A stretch of 64,000 bases of DNA from Osedax frankpressi. Its lineage: Eukaryota > Annelida > Polychaeta > Sabellida > Siboglinidae. The notes beneath the pieces were generated by a model. It had not been told where the DNA came from. It was given only the letters and a program-made list of their open reading frames with translations, and made no database searches. The DNA is taken from NCBI GenBank assembly GCA_964035775.1, contig OZ038314.1, forward strand, positions 29,311,089 through 29,375,088, written 5' to 3'. A program made the translations under genes and the position numbers. Positions 1 to 11,713 of the stretch are shown one piece after another. The stretch's first letter is position 1, and every line of letters begins with the position of its first letter.

Positions 1-448
1 TATAATAAGATTAGGGGAATATTAGCAATATAACTCTATATTAAATTAAATATTTCTTGTTAATATACATTTTAGTGTGATGGTTGCTTACATAGTCTAT
101 ATCATAACTTTTATATAACCAAATATATTTAATTATAATAATAACAGTTTCATAACACATATTATTATTAATATTATTTATAATATGAAACTAATACATA
201 ATTCGACGATAGATAACGTATACATATATATATATATATGTATAACAAAGATTTCTAATATGATTTATTGAAAACAACATCTTATATAGTAAATATATTT
301 ACAATTAATTTAATATTAAAAAAGAACATAAAAAACTTTCATTATTATTTAAAAAATTATTAAAAATGTAAAATTTATTTTGAATATATATTAATATAAA
401 ATAAAAATAAACTCATGGTTTAGATAAACAGAATATCAATTGATTTCT

Positions 449-511
449 TCATCTTATTAATAAGACTCCAGGCAAATAGTATTCAGATAAAGAATGACGT
501 AGGTTGAACAT
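449..511 (-). CDS. 20-codon frame MFNLRHSLSEYY...
   Basis: Paralogue of the frame at 60702-60764, same length and stop. GC-richer than its surroundings. Confidence 0.15.
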   Translation of the reverse strand: MFNLRHSLSEYYLPGVLLIR

Positions 512-745
512 ATTTTCTACTTATATATATTTGTATTTAATAATTGATACAATAGTACTGGATATTTATATATTGTCATTTAAAGAATATATCCATAGAG
601 ATAAAATATTTTCATTTTTTTATTTTCATTATTATGAGCAGTATTTCCTATTGTTCACATCTGATATAGCACAATAATAACCTTTATTGTGATTATTGTA
701 ACTTATCAATAATGCTTATTTATATAATTAGTCAATATATATAAA

Positions 746-1006
746 ATGTTTAAATTAATAATTAAATATCCTAAAATTACTTTGTACACGAGGTATTATA
801 TAAATGCATTAATATACACTTTTAATAGCATTTTATGTTTACATTTAACAATTAAATTGAATACTGATAATCATTATTATACAATTTTCATAAAAAATAT
901 CACATTATTAGAACATTATGAGTTTGAACATTATAAATATCATAAATTTTTAGTACGCCTTAAAAAATGTCCTTACTATCACATTTATAAAGAGTATATA
1001 TTGTAG
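746..1006 (+). CDS. ORF A, 86 codons, unknown, only open copy
   Basis: Frame beginning MFKLIIKYPKITLYTRYYIN and ending CPYYHIYKEYIL, rich in Ile, Tyr, Lys and Leu as expected from local AT content. It ends 8 bp from convergent ORF B. Homologous DNA at about 15075-15340, 32549-32800, 42298-42560 and 50210-50470 (minus) is not open along its length, so this may be a chance frame rather than a gene. No motif recognised. Confidence 0.15.
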   Translation: MFKLIIKYPKITLYTRYYINALIYTFNSILCLHLTIKLNTDNHYYTIFIKNITLLEHYEFEHYKYHKFLVRLKKCPYYHIYKEYIL

Positions 1007-1014
1007 TTATAGTT

Positions 1015-1255
1015 TTATCTATTGATAAATATATATTTAATAGATGTTTTGGTAACTCCCAATTGTACACAGTGCATAATAAATACAATATTAAATATTT
1101 TTAACATGTCTATGGGAAGTTGTACTAGAGGAGTATGATAAACATGATGTAAAATATCTACTTTAATTCTAAAAATTGAATCGTCCTTTTTATAAAACTG
1201 GTTTGTAAATATATGTTTAAACTTTTTATAAATTTCCCTGCTACTATACACTGTT

Positions 1256-1289
<34 letters not shown>

Positions 1290-1323
1290 ATAATAAATAT
1301 AATAATAATAATAATAATATCAC
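1015..1323 (-). CDS. ORF family B, open copy 1, unknown protein
   Basis: 102-codon frame. The first 20 or so residues are Leu/Ile/Tyr encoded by TAA/TA-type simple repeats and are probably not real coding. The rest, about 80 residues, has richer composition: NLTVYS at the start, then KDDSIFRIKVD, LHHVYHTPLVQLPIDMLKIF and MHCVQLGVTKTSIKYIF. The repeat is followed by an acceptor-like TAG before the conserved part, so the true product may begin at a spliced exon. It ends 8 bp from the convergent ORF A. I do not recognise the family. Copies are too alike to show selection. Confidence 0.3.
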
Positions 1324-1451
1324 ACATCAGGCTAAATAGTCCAACACATATTACTTGTTATATAAATATATCCATCATTAAAAGTATTTAAATGAAATAT
1401 ATTTTTGTAATATAACAAATTTCATAAAATAATTTGATAAATTATACATTT

Positions 1452-1756
1452 TGACATGTTCTTGATAATTGCATATCGAGGTCCGAACCTCCAACCTCCA
1501 ACCATTCATATCCATTTGTTTTAAAATGAGGTTATTCTTTTTAAAACCCAACTAACAATATATCAAATTGTTGAAATATTTACCACAACATCATCGAGAA
1601 ATGTGAGGTTTATATAATATGAATATTAATATATCAACATATTAAATAGCAATAAAATAAATATAAACATTATTATTTTGTTTTATAAAATAGATACAAA
1701 TTCTTTAATATTATCAAAATTAACCTTTGTAATTTACATTAGTAAATAGTTGAGAC
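1452..1756 (-). pseudogene. Decayed microgene relative B1
   Basis: The exon 1-like part (about 1756-1721) reads SQLFTNVNYK but has no ATG: AAGTCTCAA stands where intact copies have AATGTCTCAA. The exon 2-like part (about 1517-1452) still resembles the GYEW...MPFPRT stretch but carries changes and lacks the TTTTTTCAG acceptor and the codons after it. The donor-like GTTAAT is kept. ORF family B lies downstream on the same strand. Confidence 0.5.
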
Positions 1757-2730
1757 TTTATATAATTTAATTTGATGTGATCTAATATAAAATACTGAAC
1801 GTATCTCTGAAATGGAATATTAAAGCAAATAGTGCCTCTTTTATGTAATCTACAATGTTATTGGTTATCAAAAAATATATATATAATAAATGTGAGAATT
1901 TTATAAATAATTTAGAATTAATGGAATGCTAATCACCCGACTAATATAATTTTAAAAGAAAATCTGTTTATCAAACCGAGGTGATTTTAGTGAGCCGAAT
2001 CGATTATCAAAATATCGCGATACTCGCTTAATTTATCCATGCTTAAAAATACTCTAAACTAGGTATAAAATTGGATTAATAATGAATTGGAATCGATAAT
2101 AAATAACCAGATAAATACATTCTAGCTTAAAATATATGTATATTCTATAATTTTTAAATAAAAAAATTAAATAAACCATCACCAAATAGACAATATTAAT
2201 TGAATTTTGTAATATTAGGATTTTAAATGATATTTTATATAATACATTTTTATAATAATTATTATATTATTTAAATAAATATTCATTGAAACTTTCATAT
2301 AGTATAAACATTCGCTATCAACTAATACTTTTAAATAATATAATCTAATTATTAATATAATATACTAATTAAATAGCTTTAGTAGCATATTTTATATTTA
2401 TCTATGATTAATATAAATTAATTGAATATAATTATGATCTAATTATTAATATAATATACTAATTGAATAGCTATAGGTATCTATGAATACTATAAATTCC
2501 TCTATTATAATTATGATCTAATTATTAATATTATAAAAATAATTATATAATTTAAAATAGATAATAGGATAACTATAATTTTAGTATAAGTCATAATTCT
2601 AAATATATTTATATTTATTTATAAATCTATTGCTGGATAAATCAATTGATTCATTTTATAATATATTTTTTAGCGTATAAGCTAAAAAATATAGATTTAA
2701 CTTATTGTAGTAATTGATGGATGAGCATAT

Positions 2731-2772
2731 ATGGATATACCTGAAATTCCTTATCCGAAATATTGCGTATAA
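2731..2772 (+). CDS. 13-codon frame MDIPEIPYPKYCV
   Basis: Short ATG-started frame ending TGC GTA TAA. TGC/GTATAAGT could be a splice donor, giving an exon MDIPEIPYPKYC. Identical peptides are at 16873-16914, 44300-44341 and 48405-48446 (minus). A diverged locus near 7058-7100 (minus) reads MDEPEIHYLKYC, with changes mostly altering residues, which argues against strong constraint. Confidence 0.15.
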   Translation: MDIPEIPYPKYCV

Positions 2773-3776
2773 GTATTACAACTATTACAATTAAAAATAT
2801 AATTAGAGAAAGTTATTTCGAGAAATTACTAAATAATACATTATTACTATTTATATTCATATTTTTTGTTATTATAGATTATTTTTCTTATTTAATAGTA
2901 ATATTATACCGCCTCTTAATATATATAATTAATATGTTATACTTTATCTCCTAACTAATTAAGAAAGAACTATTACATTATTAACTGCGCCATCTATTAT
3001 ATATTAATTAAGTAATTTTAAGCCCGTAAGAAATCAATTTGGTAAAGTAATAAAGCTATTTTATGAAATACTAAATATAACGATTGATATTTAGTAAATC
3101 TATAATTTCTTTGATCTCAAATATAGTATTATTAATAACATTTGTATTTCTTATTGATATGTAATTTATATTTTATTGTTCTATTTCAATGGATTTTATT
3201 TTTATATATTTATATCATACATTAAATGTATATTATTATTTTATATATATGAATTTATATATGATGATTATATTCTCAATATATTGTATATACAAATACA
3301 TTTATTATATTGTATGTATTTATCATATTATCTATATAGAATAATTATTGTAAGAATTAATAAAATATAATAATTAATTTAATAAATCTAAAATTAATAT
3401 AATTAACATATTAATTTACTAAATAGGTATAATTAAATCATAAGTTACTATATAATATATATGCTGCTATATATTAGCTAAAATATTGATCTGTATTTTT
3501 TGAGCTACGAGAATACGTTTTTTGTTTCATATATAGCCAAATATGTTATGTTAGCAAACCAATATGTTTTTACGCTTGTTATAATATACGGTAATATTAT
3601 GCTGTCTCACATTTGTAAGCATAATTTTAGGTGGTATAATAAAAATGCTATACATTTGTATTATTATTAATCCTAATAATAATGAAAGTTTTTTATGTTC
3701 ATTTTTATTATTAAATTAATTTGTAATATTTACTATATAAAATATTGTTTTCAATAAATCATATTATATATCTTAG

Positions 3777-3814
<38 letters not shown>

Positions 3815-4339
3815 ACGTTATCTATTGTCGATCTATGTATTAGTTTCATATTATAAATAATATGTGTTATGAAACTGTTATTATTATGATTAAATATATT
3901 TGGTTATATTAAAAGTTATGATGTAGACTACGTAAGCAACCATCACACTAAAATGTATATTAACAGGAAGTATTTAATTTACTATAGAGTTATATTGCTA
4001 ATATTCCCCTAATCTTATTATATTGTAATTATGTATCTAATCATTATCTAAAATAATATATTTTTTATATTTGATTATTGGAATAATTACAAAAATATAA
4101 TTACGTTGTTATAATATATTTCATTAGTATATATATATTTTTTATATTATATTAGATACCTGCATATTCTGGGTTATTTAACAATTCAAGATTATTGTAA
4201 TATTTAGCATTAAATTAGCACATATCATACAATATAATATGAACAATAGGGCACGAAATAATATATATATAACAATTTTTAGGTTTAATTAATTTATTAT
4301 CATTATTCCAAGAGCGAAGTGAAATTTATACGTCTGGAA

Positions 4340-4760
4340 TACATATATTGAATACATATATTTGTATTTTAATAGTTAATTAAAATATTATTTATTAGGT
4401 AAAATAAGTGTAAATGGTTAATTGCAAATTCATTACAAAAAAAGTAAAATTTGGAAATTTACATATCGACATATTTATTTATAATAATATATTTTGAGAT
4501 TAATTTCCTGAGATATATTTGAGTTTATGTGAATAGCTTATTTAATACTTTTAAGAATGCCCTATTTTTCTTATTGTATAACAATATCTATTAATATAAT
4601 AGTAACTTTTAAATTTATATTGGACTATGAAACAATTAAAAAAATAAATATAAATTCTTATAAAATAATTATATTATATTGTTATCGTTATCGTAAGAAA
4701 TAATATGAAGGCATAGTATAATAAGATTTGAAAACAATAGCTATCATACTATATAGTTAA
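4340..4760. repeat. Segment shared inverted with 45905-46325
   Basis: Includes TCCTGAGATATATTTGAG and AATGCCCTATTTTTC, seen inverted at 46090-46160. No gene seen. Confidence 0.55.
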
Positions 4761-5118
4761 TTACCATATAAATATTATATTTGATTGTAACGGCTGCTTG
4801 CGTAATCTATTTCACTAAGTTTTTTAATATTTGACATTAATAATGATTGAATCATATTTTATTATGCAAACAAAATATAATATAATTTAGAATTTAAATT
4901 AATCCTTTTAAAACAATCAACATTTATTAATTTAAGAATTTCTATTAAGTTACTAATATAATCTGTATAGATATATCTTATATACAACAATACATCTATT
5001 ATTTTATCCATTAAACTTTCTTCTAAATCTTATCCACAAATAAAAATTACTTGTTTATTATTTGTTAACGTAGTTAGTATGTTGAACTACAAGTTTAATA
5101 AGAAGTTCATTTATATAG

Positions 5119-5152
<34 letters not shown>

Positions 5153-5420
5153 TCACAACTAGAGTTATAATAGATTTATAAAATAATAAATGAATGTTAA
5201 TTATAAATGTTAACGTCTTTAAGGAATTTATTAATATTAAATATTTAGAAATGATAATATAAATATATAATATATAAATATAAATATATATTTGTTAAGT
5301 AATATATACCTTGGTAGCGTGGTAGTGAAATATCAATTAAGTGTGTGTATTAAATTGAGTATTGATCTCTTCAACATATTTATTGATGTACAACATATTT
5401 AAGTTATTGTGGATATCAAA
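4760..5420. repeat. Partial microgene-upstream segment, no gene
   Basis: Similar to 19640-20130 and, inverted, to 12420-12990: contains CGGCTGCTT.CGTAATCTA, a (TA)n tract at about 5119-5143 and GTGTGTGTATTAAATTGAG. The homology stops at about 5420, before any microgene. Confidence 0.5.
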
Positions 5421-5459
5421 GCGATGGACTTTTATAGTTATTATTGTTTTTTTCTGTAA

Positions 5460-5551
5460 TTAGAGCAGTTTTAAAGATGTATAATACCTAATACCTATTG
5501 CTTTCACCAAATTAGTTTTGCTACGATTAGCAAATTCAATATTCGTGGATT
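5460..5551 (-). CDS. Exon-like frame in single-copy DNA
   Basis: On the minus strand a pyrimidine tract TTTTTTCTCTAG looks like a 3' splice site. It is followed by an open stretch reading STNIEFANRSKTNLVKAIG, then IRYYTSLKLL and TAA. The surrounding 5420-5600 is one of the few stretches with no second copy in the window. This could be the last exon of an unseen gene or a relic. Confidence 0.22.
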
Positions 5552-5599
5552 CTAGAGAAAAAAATATGAAATAAAAAAATTCCTATTTGTAGGGAGCCT

Positions 5600-5920
5600 T
5601 TCTCTATATAGTAAATGTTATTTTTTCACTAAATCGTAAGATGGATGACGGATGATTATAGAATTATTAAAATATTAACTACAATATATGTATACACATA
5701 TATGTTTGATGTGTATTCGAAAACAATGCTTGATTTAAATTATTATAATGAAATGTTAAGAATTAAAATTATTAATTATTTTAAGCATGATGGATTATAT
5801 TAAACATTATGTAATATTAAATTAAAAGATTATAGTGATAGAGTTATAAAGAACAGTTTACTAAATATTATCAGAGGTAATCGATATAAATCATAAGTAA
5901 ATAAGTTACTAGATAATGTG
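5600..5920. repeat. Segment shared with 25280-25490 and 58100-58440
   Basis: Contains TAAATCGTAAGATGGATGACG and the following AT-rich stretch. No gene seen. Confidence 0.45.
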
Positions 5921-6319
5921 TACTCCTAAATAATCATTTAATAATTTAATAAATAAATTTTATAATCTAAAATTATAATTATTTTAAGTTTGAATTTAAT
6001 ATTTAAAATTAGGATTATTCTAGAGAAGTTGAGAATTATGCTGATATATTTACAAATAATATAATTAATTGTTTTACAATTATCGTACAATATTCTGTGT
6101 ATTTAATATTTGGATGGTATACCATCCAAATATTAAATACACAGAATATTGTACGATAATTGTAAAACAATTAATTATATTATTTGTAAATATATCAGCA
6201 TAATTCTCAACTTCTCTAGAATAATCCTAATTTTAAATATTAAATTCAAACTTAAAATAATTATAATTTTAGATTATAAAATTTATTTATTAAATTATTA
6301 AATGATTATTTAGGAGTAC
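5920..6319. repeat. Perfect 400 bp palindrome, no spacer
   Basis: The two 200 bp arms are exact reverse complements wherever I compared them, meeting at GGATGGTATACCATCC (centre 6119/6120). Part of the arm occurs once, without the palindrome, at about 57960-58130, so the palindrome arose by inverted duplication of existing sequence. It could form a cruciform or be an assembly join. Confidence 0.85.
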
Positions 6320-6527
6320 TGTATTCTATAGAATACATATTAATATGTATTCAAAATCGATAATAAATACATGCTAGCTTAAAAATAAATTTATATTTTA
6401 TAATTAAGTTTAAATTAAAAAAAAAACTAATTATATTAATATAAAATAAAAATAAACTCATAGTTTAGATAAACAGAATATCAATTGATTTCTTCATCTT
6501 ATTAATAAGACTCCAGGCAAATAGTAA

Positions 6528-6710
6528 TCAGATAAAGAATGGCGTAGGTTGGACACATTTTCTACTTATATATATTTTTATTGTATAATTGATACAATAG
6601 TACTGGATATTGTCATATAAAGAATATATCCATAGAGATAACATATTTTCATATTTTTTATTTTCATTATTATGAGCAGTATTTCTTATTGTTCCTATCT
6701 GATATAGCAT
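6528..6710 (-). CDS. 60-codon frame overlapping the RHSLS locus
   Basis: Reads MLYQIGTIRNTAHNNENKKY, then further Tyr/Ile-rich residues. A similar 67-codon frame is at 32296-32499, and interrupted versions occur at paralogous sites (near 18000, 50540, 60560). It overlaps the NLRHSLS frame in another reading frame; at most one is likely real. Confidence 0.12.
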   Translation of the reverse strand: MLYQIGTIRNTAHNNENKKYENMLSLWIYSLYDNIQYYCINYTIKIYISRKCVQPTPFFI

Positions 6711-7138
6711 AATAATATAGATATAGATATACTAAATATAAATTTTTATATTTAGTATTTCATAAAATAGCTTTATTACTTTACCAAATTGATTTCTTAC
6801 GGGCTTAAAATTACTTAATTAATATATAATAGATGGCGCAGTTAATAATGTAATAGTTCTTTATTAATTCGTTAGGAGATCAAATATAAAATATTAATTA
6901 TATATATATTATTATGCGGTATAATATTACTATTAAATAAGAAAAGCAAACGATAATTACCAAAATATGAATATAAGTAGTATAATGTATTATTTAGTAA
7001 TTTATCGAAATATGCTCTAATTGTATTCTTAAATATCATAGTTATATAACCCATATGCAATATTTGAGATAATGTATTTCAGGTTCATCCATATACACAT
7101 TTATCTATCCATGATTACAATAAGATAAAACTAACCTA

Positions 7139-7190
<52 letters not shown>

Positions 7191-7349
7191 GAATTAATTG
7201 ATTTATCTAGCAACAGATCTATAAATAAATATACATATATTTAGAATGATGATTTTATACCAAAATTATAATTATTATCAATTTTAAAAATATAATTATT
7301 TTTATATCATTAATAATTAGATTATAATTACAGTAAAGGAATTTATATT

Positions 7350-7612
7350 ATTCATAGATAACTATAGAATATGCTACTATAGGTATTCAATTATTATAAT
7401 ATGTTAATAATTAGATCATAATTATAAGAAGACATGAATGCAAATTAATATTTACTAATATACCGTATGGTCTTAATATTATTCATAGATACCTATAGAA
7501 TATGCTACTATAGATATTCAATTATTATAATATGTTAATAATTAGATCATAATTATAAGAAGACATGAATGCAAATTAATATTTACTAATATACCGTATG
7601 GTCTTAATAGTA
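7350..7612. repeat. 131 bp tandem duplication
   Basis: The stretch with GCTACTATAG, AGAAGACATGAATGC and CCGTATGGTCTTAATA occurs twice in tandem; the partner at 34020-34155 has it once. Confidence 0.7.
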
Positions 7613-8120
7613 GTTACGGGATCAATCACTAATTACGTATATAATTATATAATATATCATTTAAAATCATGATATTAAAAAATTAAATTAATATTGTCTT
7701 TTTGTTTATCGTTTATTTGATTTATTTATTTAAACTTTATTATAGAATATACTTTTATTTTCAAAAAGAATGTATTTTTCTGGTTATTTATTATCGATGC
7801 CAATTTATTTTTAATACCTAGATTAGATAATTTTTTAAGCACGGATTAATTTTAGCGAATGGCGAGATATTTAGACATTTGTTACTTAATTCGCCTCGTT
7901 ATTATAAGCGGATTTTTCTTTTAAAATTATTTTAGTTGGGTGATTAGCATTCCATTAATTATAAATTATTTATAAAATTCTTACATTTATTATATATATA
8001 TGTTTTCTGATAACCAATAACATTGTAGATTACATAAAAGAGGCGCTATTTGCTTTAATATTCCATTTGAGAGATAAGTTCAGTATTTTATATTAGAGCA
8101 CATCAAATTAAATTAGAAAA

Positions 8121-8442
8121 ATATCTCAACTATTTACTAATGTAAATTACAAAGGTTAATTTTGATATTATTAAAGGATTTTTATTTATTTTATAAAACA
8201 AAATAATAATGTTTATATTTATTTTATTGCTATTTAATATTTTGATATGTTAATTCATATATTAATATATTCATATTATATAAACCTCACATTTCTCGAT
8301 GATGTTGTGGTAAATATTTCAACAATTTGTTATATTGTTAGTTGAGTTTTAAAAATAATAACTTTATTTTAATACAAATGGATATGAATGGTTGGAGGTT
8401 GGAGATTTGAAACTGGATATGCCATTTTCAAGAACATGTTAA
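8121..8442 (+). pseudogene. Decayed microgene relative B2
   Basis: Exon 1-like sequence begins ATATCTCAACTATTTAC, with ATA in place of ATG. The exon 2-like part near 8375-8442 keeps GGATATGAATGG and ends in AAGAACATGTTAA, but the splice acceptor region is replaced by TTTTAATACAAATGG. The upstream ATAAAAGAGGCG box survives. Confidence 0.5.
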
Positions 8443-8619
8443 AATGTATAATTTATCAAATTATTTTATGAAACTTATATTACAAAATTATATTTCATTT
8501 AAATACTTTAAATGATGGATATATTTATATAACAAGTAATATGTGTTGGAATATTTAGCCTAATGTGTGATATTATTATTTTTATTATTATGTTTATTAT
8601 TATATATATATATATTCAA

Positions 8620-9045
8620 TTTAACAAGATATTGTAGCAGGGAAATTTATAAAAAGTTTAAACGTATATTTATAAACCATTTTATAAAAAGGACGATTCA
8701 ATTTTAGAACTAAAGTAGATCTTTTACATGTTTACCATACTCCTCTAGTACAGCTTCCCATAGACATGTTACAAATATTTAATATTGTATTTATTATATA
8801 GTAGCAGGGAAATTTATAAAAAGTTTAAACATATATTTATAAACCAGTTTTATAAAAAGGACGATTCAATTTTAGAACTAAAGTAGATCTTTTACATGTG
8901 TACATGTTTACCATACTCCTCTAGTATAGCTTCCCATAGACATGTTACAAATATTTAATATTGTATTTATTATACACTGTGTCCAATTGGGAATTACCAA
9001 AACATCTATTAAATATATATTTATCAATAGATAAAACTATAACTA
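8620..9045 (+). pseudogene. ORF family B relic with internal duplication
   Basis: DNA clearly homologous to ORF B but not open. A stretch of about 165 bp (about 8633-8800) occurs twice in tandem, which the direct-duplicate partner at 35200-35440 lacks. Confidence 0.45.
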
Positions 9046-9454
9046 CAATATATACTCTTTATAAATATGATAGTATGGAAATAAATAGGCAAATAAAATT
9101 ATTTGATTTATACCTAACTGAATCCAACTGAATCAAATCTACTGATCTACAAATCAGACAGTTTATACTTAAACTAGCAAAAAAGTTCTAAGGGGTATTT
9201 TGAATTCAATATATGCAGATATATTTAATATAATATAAAATATATATAAAATAATTATTGCTTATATTTGCAACTAGTGATTATATTTTTTGTATTATCA
9301 AATAATAATATATAAAAATTTATTATATTAGTTTAATAATTAGAATATATTAAGATTAGGGGAACATTAGAAATAATTTATCAATTCCTTAATTCCTATT
9401 AATATCACATTTTATTGTGTTAATATGAAAATAATTCATGGTTCTACAATAAAT

Positions 9455-9747
9455 ACACGTGTTAACATATGTAGACTAACCCAAGTATTTTGTATAGTCT
9501 TATGTTGAGAAACACATGAAAAACTCAGGTTAACCCAGGTTTTTTTACAATTATTTATTGGCAAATACAACTCAAGTATTGTATCAAAATAAAAATATTT
9601 TAAATTCTAATATTTTAGATGATCTTTTTTTCTGACACGAATATTTTTCTAAATATAAAAGATAGAATATTATTAGTAATATCGGTTTAGATACAAAAAA
9701 GTTAACTTACATTAACTTATATATATATATATATGTATATATATATG

Positions 9748-9804
<57 letters not shown>

Positions 9805-9906
9805 ACTATATATAATGATGCTTGTCGCACGAATAATATGCTATGCACATATACTCATATTAGTAGCATAACAAATTTTGAAAAATATACGATTACCATA
9901 TAATAT

Positions 9907-9982
<76 letters not shown>

Positions 9983-10320
9983 TGTATATATATATATTTC
10001 ACATTGTTATTGTTATGCAGATGCCAAATCTTCACTAAATGATATTAAGTGATTCTATACTATGCGATTGGACAATTTTAAAACTTGAAAAGAATTCTAT
10101 AAATAAATAAATAAATTGAATAAATATATTTTATTACTTGTGTTTTTTACTTCAAGTTTTTTACGCTTATTAACATAATTTGTTTACGTGTATTAACCCA
10201 AGTTTTTTGTACCCGTGTTAACCCAGGTTTTAACTATAACCAAATTACCGTGCAAACACGTATATTTTATACAAAATTGTGTGAAAATATACACGTGTTA
10301 ACATAAGTAATGTTCACGAT
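9455..10320. repeat. GTTAACCC motif clusters around a long (TA)n
   Basis: Two clusters (9455-9545 and 10135-10320) of degenerate units of about 24 bp of the type ACGTGTTAACCCAAGTTTTT, on both sides of two (TA)n tracts (9718-9806 and 9911-9980, the latter 70 bp pure). Copies: 22240-23090 (inverted) and 35855-36640. They could be regulatory sites or a decaying minisatellite. Confidence 0.5.
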
Positions 10321-11262
10321 TGTTTACCAAGGATTATAGGTAATATATATTTTTATAATAATATATATATTATGATTCGTGTAAATAAATCTCAGAGATT
10401 GTAAATATATTTAGAATTAAAAATTAACATAAAAAACTTTTACAATTATTTGCAAAAATCCTTAAAATGTAAAAAAAATGTATATACATTTATAATAAAT
10501 AAGAATAACCTGGTAATATTTAGAATATATGTTTATTTATAAAAAATTACCAAATTATTATTATGATCTATATTTATCACACCAATATTACAAAATATTA
10601 TAAGACAAATCAATAGTTTACAATTTAGCATAACCTACCAAATCAAAGGAGATGATAAATAAATCTCTTTACGTATTTGGAAATCAAAATAATAAATTTA
10701 GAATATTATACATTTTCAATATTCAATTATAATTTAATGTAATACAAATTATTAGATTTAGATTATATGTCGATATTGTCGATATTATATTATAAGGTCC
10801 ATATATTCATATATAACAAATTTATACTATGAAAATTATCAGTAATCAAACTACATGAATACTTATATAAATTAACTTTAACATGCCAATTCCAATAAAG
10901 CATTTAAATAAAGTAGAATTTTAAATTTTAAGGTAAAACAATACATTATTATATTTAATATTAACGTTATGGAAATAAATTATTATTACTTATTTAAATT
11001 ATAAATGTATGATAGATGATATTAATATATAATATACTATATTATCATAGTTATCAATGAACAAATTAATAATAAATATGTAGTATTTATTAAAGATTAA
11101 ATTTAATATATAATAATAAAAATACTAATAATAATATCACATATCGTAATAAACCGTCCAAAGCTTAGCACTTGCCATATAAATACCTAATCACATAAAG
11201 AAACATCTTTATGTATTATTAATATAATAAGTTTCATAAAATAATTTAATAAATTATACATT

Positions 11263-11600
11263 TTAATATGTTCTTGGGAATGGCATATCGAGGTCCGAAT
11301 CTCCAACTGAGAACCACTCATATCCATTTGTGCACATACCTGAAAAAATAAACAATTACTTTAAAATGAAGTAAATATATTCAAAACAAAAATAACAATA
11401 TTTTAAATTGTTAAAATTATCAAAATTATCGTAATGTGTAATTTACATAATATGAATATTAACACATAACAAAATTAAATACTAATGAAATAAATGTCAA
11501 CAATATAATTATATTATTATTATTGAATAAAGTAAGTATACATTTCATTATAATATAAAAATCAACCTTCGTTATTTGCATTAGTAGATAGTTGAGACAT
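11263..11600 (-). CDS. Two-exon microgene, 36-aa acidic peptide (copy d)
   Basis: On the minus strand exon 1 runs 11600 to 11567 and exon 2 runs 11339 to 11263, with a 227 bp intron starting GTTGAT and ending TTTTTTCAG. Exon 1 reads MSQLSTNANNE. Exon 2 begins GT rather than AT, so codon 12 is Gly instead of Asp. The rest reads MCTN then GYEWFSVGDSDLDMPFPRTY and TAA; the Ser of WFS uses TCA here. The acceptor followed by exon 2 reads CAG/GTATGTG, which is also a textbook donor sequence, so this acceptor could act as a recursive splice point. Promoter boxes: TATA-like at 11687-11694 and CCAAT at 11709-11713 on the minus strand. Confidence 0.58.
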
Positions 11601-11713
11601 TTTTCTTGTTTTAATTCGATGTTCAAATGTGATATATAATATAGAATGCTGAATTTATCACTTAAATAGAATATTTAATAACGCCTCTTTTATTCAATCT
11701 GCAATATGATTGG
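11601..11713 (-). promoter_or_regulatory. Promoter and leader of microgene copy d
   Basis: On the minus strand, CCAAT at 11713-11709 and AATAAAAG at 11694-11687, followed by the leader to the ATG at 11600. Confidence 0.38.

Larger units (their letters stand above)
1..4340. repeat. Repeat unit with inverted arms
   Basis: The opening 350 bp (GATTAGGGGAATATTAGC... TGGTTGCTTAC) returns inverted at about 3670-4020, and more arm sequence follows to about 4340. Between them lie, in order, ORF A, ORF B, decayed microgene B1, the GAGCCGAATCG island (about 1975-2040) and the MDIPEIPYPKYC frame. The same order is found at 14330-18550 and, in part, 41560-45240. Confidence 0.65.

Noticed and set aside
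1975-2040. GC-richer island GAGCCGAATCGATTATC...ATCGCGAT as an RNA gene
   Set aside because: Conserved among copies upstream of decayed microgenes, but no cloverleaf or other known fold could be drawn; most likely upstream sequence.
2763-2954. 63-codon frame MRISITTITIKN...
   Set aside because: Low-complexity Ile/Leu/Phe string; the paralogue at 16905 differs in length and a microsatellite ends it. Not called as a gene.
3176-3370. 64-codon Tyr/Ile/Phe-rich frame
   Set aside because: Composition is just the local AT background; homologous DNA at 17340-17500 and 44750-44960 does not keep it.
9470-9545. Telomere-like repeat (TTAACCC words)
   Set aside because: Units are about 24 bp, degenerate and few; no run of a short telomeric unit.
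9841-10035. 64-codon minus-strand frame of alternating Tyr-Ile
   Set aside because: Encoded almost wholly by a (TA)n microsatellite; the paralogue at 36262 has a different length and no such frame.
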